Shown here: positions 58,731 to 64,000 of the stretch, in pieces
Layout: every line of letters begins with the position of its first letter
How positions within the stretch are numbered: the stretch's first letter is position 1
Source of the DNA: Lutjanus erythropterus
Taxonomy: Eukaryota > Chordata > Actinopteri > Lutjaniformes > Lutjanidae
Reading direction: 5' to 3'
Assembly (NCBI GenBank): GCA_020091685.1
Contig: CM034604.1
Coordinates: 9,790,519-9,854,518, forward strand
Length of the DNA stretch: 64,000 nt
Made by a program: the position numbers and the translations under genes
Notes under the pieces: generated by a model
What the model saw: only the letters and a program-made list of their open reading frames with translations
What the model was told of the DNA's origin: nothing
Database searches by the model: none

Positions 58731-59736
58731 TGCACTCTTAGAAATAAGGGTTCCAAAAGGGTTCTTCCTGTAGGGCTCAGGTTCTACCCAGCACCATTTG
58801 CTTCTGCAGAGATCCTTTTTGAAGTAGGAGTTTGTCAAGGGTTCTTTGTAAGGTTAAGTGTTCTTTTTAGAATTGTCTTAGAGCCCTTTTTAGATGAAAG
58901 AGTTCTTAAAGGATTTTTGAAATCCTCTCATCAAGGTCTCTTTAAGGTTTTTTTTTATATTAATTTAATAATATTAAAGGGTTCTAGAAGGGTTCTAGGT
59001 TCTAGGTAAAACCCTTGGGACATTGAAAGGCTCTCTGGTGAACCCCCCCCCAGTGTGCTCTACAATAAAACCCTTGAAATATAAAAAGTTTCTCCGTAGA
59101 ACCTTCTTGGTGGGTTCTAGATAAAACCCTTGAAATAGATAAAACCTTCAGAAAGGATTTTTTTCACAGATTCCCCTGGGTAGGTTCTAGGTAGAACGTC
59201 CTTGGTGCGTTCTAAATAAAACCCTTGGAATATTAAAAAGTTCTTTGTAGAACCCCCTGAGTGTGTTCTAGATAAAACCCTCAGACTAGAAAAAGAGTTT
59301 TCATGGATTCCCCCGGGTAGGTTCTAGATAAAACCCTTGGAATATAAAAAGGCTCGGCGTAGAACTCTCTGGATGTGTTCTTGACAAAACCCATGGAATA
59401 TAAAAAAGTTTTGGTAGAGCCCCCTGGTGGGTTCTTGTTGGTACCATTAGAAGTTGGAAAGGTTCTCTGCAGAACCTCCACAGAAGATTCTGGCTGGAAC
59501 CATTGCACCATAGAGGGGCTGTCTGTAAAACCTCTCACAGGGGGTTCTGGGAGGAACCTTTCACAGATGGTTCTAGATATAACTCTTTATCTTGGGCTCT
59601 TGGTAGAAGTCTCTGAAAGTGTTCCAAGTGAAGCCTTTCTAAGGGTTCTGACAGGAATGAAAAATGGTTTTCTTATGGGGACAAACTGAAGAATCTTTTT
59701 ATGGTTCTAGTTAGCAGCTTTATTTCTAAGAGTGTA
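58731..59736 (-). mobile_element. CACTCTTAG element with internal minisatellite, inverted copy
   Basis: Ends TGCACTCTTAGAAATAAGGG (left; TA probably mutated to TG) and TTATTTCTAAGAGTGTA (right). Inside, about six units of the 55-bp repeat in reverse orientation to copy 1, of the form 'aaaacccttggaatataaaaag / ttctttgtagaaccccct / gagtgtgttctagat'. The opposed frames of 85, 104 and 138 codons here are repeat-derived. Length is about 1.0 kb, like the copy at 15404. Confidence 0.75.
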
Positions 59737-60972
59737 GCATATTCTTACCAAACTGACGAGCAGGGCTACAGAAGAAGCACAATCTTGATGTTTCAATGTT
59801 TTCAGTCAGAGAAGCTTCACATCTTCCCAATTAAGCTGATTTACATTGCAAACACTATGTTCAGCCTGTTTTACATCTAACTCAGTTATTTTGCATGACA
59901 ACAGTGAACAAATTCAAATTAACATACTGGATAATGGCTCGAGCATATTTGCGTATAGCCCTCCTTTCGCCCATTTAAGTGTCTGTCATTTTATCCCCAT
60001 TTGCGTGCCTGAAAAGAGACATTCCATAATGCTGCAGCGACCAGGAACAGAGCGCACCACTGCAAAAACATGTCCATCAAGGAGAAAATAAAAATAGGCT
60101 GTTTCCTCTAAATTCACTCAATCAATAATTCATGCCGTGCACAGAAGCTTGATTTATGAAGGAATTAAATGTTGTGGACTGGGCCTAGCAACAGCCGTCC
60201 ATCTCAGGGACGTGGCAGCCGAAATTAAACATGAAAGGCAAACACTGAGAACAACCAAATCATCTCACGGAGAGCTGACGTATTTAGAGGACTTGAATGG
60301 CACATCCACTGGACCGCCGGATCGGACAGACTAACGCTGGTGACTTAAGCGGGAGCCACATAATTTGTTTTGAATTTTCCTGACTTATATATGTAGAAGT
60401 GGGTCACCAGAGGCCAAAGAGCGACATTAATAGTATTTGGCAACTGAAGGCAGAGATGAAAGGCAAATGTGCACCTGCTGACCTGTGGGGATCTTGTGAC
60501 TGCTGTGCGCCTTTCTGACCCCGACTCTGACTATAAACTAACATGGAAAACACAGGAACATGACAGTTTTACTATTGTTTCAGCCTTACCTTTGTCAGTA
60601 ATTTATATTTCCTGTGTAAGGAAGTATAAATTGTAATGATACTGTGGCTATTGTACATATTTTTACATTTTCCAGAACAGCGTAACATTTTTTGAAAACA
60701 GCTTTTGATGCTTCAAGCCTCTGTGTGGGCATTTATCATGGCAAAGATGATAACCTGCTTTGAACACTGCCGTATTAAGTTTTTTCCCCCCTTTCAACAT
60801 GCCAAGATCATGCTGAATATAAGTTGTCGGTTCTTTTACATAAGGGGCCGACCTTTTTTTCAAGGGCGATATACCACCAATTATTACTCACCATGGAAAA
60901 AGATAACTGATGCTTGTAAATGATATAAATTTGCAGTAAAAATGAAACTTGTAGTGTCAAAATTTAAAAGAA
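59737..60972. other. Unique sequence, possibly conserved
   Basis: 59930-60350 is repeat-free, with 'cataatgctgcagcgacc' and CpG-bearing pieces, and an open 65-codon frame without domain or splice context. No exon supported. Confidence 0.35.
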
Positions 60973-61110
60973 CCAGTGGAGGAATGTAATCAAGTACCTT
61001 TACTCAAACACTTAACTCAAGTCAAATTTTGAGGTACTTGTACTACTTGAGTATTTCCATTTTATGCTACTTTATACTTCTAATACACTACATTTTTGAG
61101 ACAAATATTG
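60973..61110 (+). repeat. ACTTGAGTA-type hAT-like repeat, left end
   Basis: 'CCAGTGGAGGAATGTAATCAAGTACCTTTACTC', 'caaattttgaggtacttgtactacttgagtatttccattttatgctactttatacttctaatacactacattt' is close to the family consensus. Same family as 20219. The remainder of the element is decayed beyond recognition. Confidence 0.7.
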
Positions 61111-61901
61111 TAGTCTTTACTTAATTGTACAAATGCTGAAGACTGGACACTATAATTGCCTAGGCTGTTAATTGGTCAACCCCTATTTTACAACATTAAA
61201 CAACTGGGAGGAATTTATGTGTTGGTAAGTTACCTAGAAAGGCAGAACAAGCAAGCTAATGGAAGCTAAGTTAGTTTTATAATGTTGTAAGGTCATATGA
61301 CATTGACAGTTGGTAGCAGAAATTAACATCCTCATACAACAACAAAAATAGTTAATAATATAGTAAAAAAAATAGTATACAATATAGTAATATAGTAATA
61401 ATTACATAAACATGTTTTTAAAATTTGGTAATTTTGACCAAGTAAACCTACACAAGTCAAAAACAAACACCAAAGAGAGATCAACCTCTGAGCACTAAAG
61501 GGCAACTATGGCCACAAGTGACAATATTAGCGTAATGGTAAATGCTTGTGTAACAGTTACATAAATAGCCTGACAGAAGAGTCACAAAGTCAGTAGATTA
61601 TTTTGGTGATGTTGATTCTATAGCAACAGGCTATCTAGCCTATTTTAAGTTTGCTTACATTAGCTAACATTAGCCACCCTAAGCTATGGTCATTCTCAGC
61701 AATTAAGAATGGAATAACAAAACCTCAGAGTGTAGTGAACTGTGAAAAGGTGTTTTGTTTTGTTTTTTAATTGCTTATCGGATCAACTTTTCATTTGTGA
61801 GACTAAGGTTGTGTTATTCCCTCTTTCAAAAATTAATTAGTCTGATTTTAATTTTGCTTCAACTTTAAAAGTCAATCTAGTGAATTTATGTTTAAATATT
61901 T
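61111..61901. other. Unrecognised AT-rich sequence
   Basis: No gene. Contains repeated 'aatatagtaa' words at 61358-61400. Confidence 0.4.
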
Positions 61902-62074
61902 TTAAAGGAGCAGTGTGTAGGATTTAGTGTCATCTAGCAGCGTGCTCGCAGAACCTATGGTAGCTACGAAACTTGGGAAAAAAGTGATTATACGCGAATG
62001 AAAACATACTTATGAATTTTATAGTCCCTTTCTGTCATATAAATCCCTGTAAAACTTTCACACTGGACCTTTAA
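61902..62074 (-). mobile_element. hAT-like MITE (AAAGGTCCAGTGTGTA family), internally deleted
   Basis: Both ends are present (TTAAAGGAGCAGTGTGTAGGATTTAGTG and TTTCACACTGGACCTTTAA), but the interior is only about 120 bases, keeping 'catctagcag..gcagaacctatggtagctacgaaac' and 'gcgaatgaaaacatac..tatagtccctttctgtcatataaatcc'. It is oriented opposite to the copy at 25548. Length is 173 bp. Confidence 0.75.
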
Positions 62075-63019
62075 ATTTGTTAACATTTTGATTAGCCACC
62101 CTAAGCTAATGGTCAGAGCAAAACCCCAGTGTGAAGTGAATTGGAAGAGTGTGCTTTTTGTTTTTTTTTTTTGTTGTTTTTGTTGCATATGAGTTCAACT
62201 TTTCATTTGTAATGTCATACTCTCACTTTCATTTTGCTTCAACTATAAAAATTAATCTTGTATTTGGTGTGTGTGTTGAAATATTTTAATGGTAATCTAG
62301 GCTACTCTATATGGATACATGTGTGTTAAAGAATTAGTAAGTGCGTATTGAGATAATGAAAATCTACAACTAGATGAGAGAAAGTGTGTCTATGTCCGTG
62401 CACGCGGATGTGTGCACGTGAGCGCCTTGAAAGAGTGTGGGCAGAGCGGCAGCTCGTGCAGTGCTGAATCAGTATTAGCACGAAGAAGAGATGTAGTCAG
62501 ATGAAATTAGTTTGGCTGTGTCTAAACGCTTCAAATCACTTGAAGAGGGTAGTACGGGAAGTCAAGATGAGACTGTGCGTTTCACTCGGGGGCTAATTAT
62601 CCAGCTGTAATTAAAAAAAAAAAAAAAAGAGTCTGAAAATAACTGGGGCCAGTGCAAAAACAAAATCGTTCACAGGCCTACAAATATTACAAGAAAACTA
62701 CAGATAATAAAGCTCTTCAGGGACACTTTGTGACCCTAAGCATATATTCACACACAGGATCTGACTGTAGGAGCATTAGAGGAGTCTGGCCTGTAGTGAT
62801 TTTTCCTTGAGGATGTGACTTCGAGCCGAATTCCTGGATTTTGTGATTAAAATGCAAATGAAAGCTCAGAAGACGTCGTGGCGGGGTAAAGGTAGGCCGA
62901 CCGGACAAATAGCATGTAGGAATGAAGTGTGTTGAGAGACAAACTATTTTCTGCAGCAGTGTGAGGGCAGCGGGGAGGATCTGTGGCTTAAAGCCATCAC
63001 GGAGCTGCTGGAGGAGATG
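62075..63019. other. Unique sequence before the right-hand promoter
   Basis: 'ttagccaccctaagctaatggtca' at 62091 repeats a phrase at 61670-61690, so a small local duplication is present. A16 run at 62610. CpG content rises from about 62850. Confidence 0.4.
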
Positions 63020-63641
63020 CATTCTTTATTCTGAGGAGGGAGGGAGGGAGGGGAGGAGGCACGGAGAGGAGGGGAGAGACAGAGAGGGAGAGAGTGAGAG
63101 AGGTGAGCAGAGCACACACGTCGCACTATCAATTGGATTCATCTAAGAAAACAACTCGCAGGGAGTCCGAGGCTCTGGAAAGGCAAGTTTTGATCCCCCC
63201 CCCCACAGTAAAAGAGCGCGGCGGAGGGACGCAGCTGGCCGTCATGGCCCGTGGCGGAACAGGCGGTGGACACTTCGGCGAGTGCGTCCTCACCGTTCGG
63301 GCAGAGTGTGGAAGGGGAGAAAAAGCGGGCTCTGCTGCTGCTGCCGCCGCTGCTGCGGTCACCCTGCCTGTTTCTCCGGTCCTCCTCATGCGCTGCAGAC
63401 GGGGTTGAGTTAACGCGGAGGAGCTCCGGGCTTTGAAAGCCGCTGGAAAACACGCAAAAAAAAAGTGGTGGACAGCAGCGCGGACGGACCCATGCAGGGA
63501 AATATGCTGTTCCATACACTCACCGGGTTCACCCTGCTGATCTCGCACCAGCTTTACCGAGCGGAGCTTTACGCACGGACCGCATGAAGGACGGAGGCTC
63601 GGAGAAAAGGAGAAAAGTTGAACGCGGTAGCGGGGTTTGTA
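63020..63641 (+). promoter_or_regulatory. CpG-rich promoter and 5' leader at right edge
   Basis: A GA-rich stretch (63030-63110) leads into GC- and CpG-rich DNA (63210-63640) with 'gagcgcggcggagggacgcagc', GCTGCTGCTGCCGCCGCTGC and 'gaacgcggtagcggggtttg'. Composition and position are typical of a vertebrate 5' leader. The frames of 60-205 codons through this stretch on both strands are shadows of GC content and GCC runs. Overlapping upstream ORFs lie at its 3' end. Confidence 0.6.
63492..63587 (+). other. Upstream ORF 1 (31 codons)
   Basis: Starts ATGCAGGGAAATATG and encodes MQGNMLFHTL..., a hydrophobic start, then stops at TGA that overlaps the next ATG (ATGA at 63584). It is in the same frame as the main ATG but closed before it, so it cannot be the N-terminus of the same protein. 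Confidence 0.45.
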
Positions 63642-63649
63642 ATGGATAA
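63584..63649 (+). other. Upstream ORF 2 (21 codons)
   Basis: A Lys/Arg-rich short ORF (starts MKDGGSEKRR) whose stop TAA lies three bases past the main ATG, overlapping the main frame by eight bases. Such overlap normally limits initiation at the downstream ATG. Confidence 0.45.
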
Positions 63650-63662
63650 AGGCTCGCCAAAG
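63642..63662 (+). CDS. Candidate first coding exon at right edge, gene unidentified
   Basis: ATG with G at -3 and G at +4, seven codons giving MDKGSPK, then AAG|GTACAG at 63663. The donor matches at AG|GTA but has A instead of G at +5, so it is only fair. Without splicing, the frame closes after 23 codons. It ends in phase 0, like the exon at 11906, and lies on the same strand, so the two may be alternative first exons of one gene. The peptide is not recognised. Confidence 0.35.
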
Positions 63663-64000
63663 GTACAGTGGCTGTTTCTTACTACCACGGGACATAGTTG
63701 GAAGGAAATGTAGGCCTAAGTTGAATATTAATCGGCTACTTTTCAAATTAAATTCTGAATTAACCTTACCTTACCCAAGCCCCTGTAAAAATAGATCCAG
63801 AAATATGTTTCCACCTCTGGAACTCACAGCCCCGAGCATCCTTCAAGAAAATGTAGTCATAAACTGACGTTAATTCACCAATTCCCACTGACTTTTTAAA
63901 GATTAATTAAAATCGTTGGCCAATTTCTCTGTAGGTTAATTAGATGTTTCATCGAGTTGAAGATTGCCGCACTACAAAGCGCACCGCTCCACATTTTTCA
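63663..64000 (+). other. Presumed intron start
   Basis: CpG density falls straight after the donor and the sequence becomes AT-rich with 'gattaattaaaatcg' and 'gttaattagatg' words. Nothing coding is seen to the window end. Confidence 0.35.

Noticed and set aside
58593..59689. Frames of 138, 85 and 104 codons
   Set aside because: They lie mostly in the CACTCTTAG element and follow its 55-bp internal units.
63129..63746. 205-codon minus-strand frame over the right CpG island
   Set aside because: It is a GC-rich shadow frame with an Ala run from a GCC/GCT repeat, and + strand evidence for a leader and start codon is better.

Overview
This 64 kb window looks like nuclear DNA of a ray-finned fish, most likely a percomorph teleost. 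There are no operons, ribosome-binding sites or long open frames. The DNA is AT-rich and poor in CpG apart from two short islands. It is full of microsatellites and of interspersed repeats I recognise from percomorph genomes: elements with ends like AAAGGNCCAGTGTGTA, CAGTGTTGGGCAAGTTACTT, CAGGGGTGTTTCTAGAC and CACTCTTAGAAATAA, tRNA-derived SINEs, an L2/CR1-type LINE, and arrays of AGCATGCTAA and GCTAAGCTAA words. No complete protein-coding gene is visible. Nearly all open frames of 60-200 codons fall in repeats or lack coding character.

The best gene evidence is two candidate first exons on the + strand. One follows a CpG-rich segment at about 11.2-11.9 kb: an in-frame stop, a good Kozak ATG, eight codons (MTTKCPKT), then a strong GTGAGT donor. 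The other is at the right edge in a GC-rich 5' leader (63.0-63.66 kb): an ATG with G at -3 and +4, seven codons (MDKGSPK), then a weaker GTACAG donor. Both end in phase 0, so they could be alternative first exons of one long-intron gene continuing to the right, or two separate genes. I do not recognise either peptide. Between and around them, short unique tracts with homeodomain-type TAAT words resemble conserved non-coding elements, but that needs comparative data.

Layout: 1-5.4 kb, unique sequence with SINE and AGCATGCTAA repeats and a diverged 0.2 kb repeat pair. 5.4-7.7 kb, mostly unique. 7.7-8.8 kb, a decayed L2-type LINE on the minus strand. 8.8-11.1 kb, repeat fragments. 11.2-11.9 kb, promoter-like CpG segment and first exon. 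12-15.4 kb, presumed intron with candidate regulatory tracts. 15.4-24 kb, several DNA-transposon relics. 24.8-26.7 kb, a nest of two host repeats each carrying a hAT-like MITE. 27.7-32.8 kb, three non-autonomous DNA elements. 33-39 kb, largely unique, with a perfect 23-bp hairpin. 39.3-46.8 kb, hAT elements, a microsatellite cluster and a tandemly duplicated 0.22 kb segment. 48.3-51.7 kb, an AAGACAAAAA satellite, once inside a hAT-like element with a near-perfect 8-bp target duplication and once between two copies of a 0.4 kb duplication. 52.8-57.2 kb, more minisatellites and relics. 58.7-59.7 kb, a second large CACTCTTAG element. 60-64 kb, MITE relics and the right-hand promoter and first exon.

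Family names rest on remembered repeat consensus sequences and visible ends, not on searches. I found no convincing new multi-gene system. The most interesting material is structural: satellite growth inside or between mobile or duplicated segments, a young palindrome, a duplicated segment with a preserved frame, and an overlapping upstream-ORF cascade.
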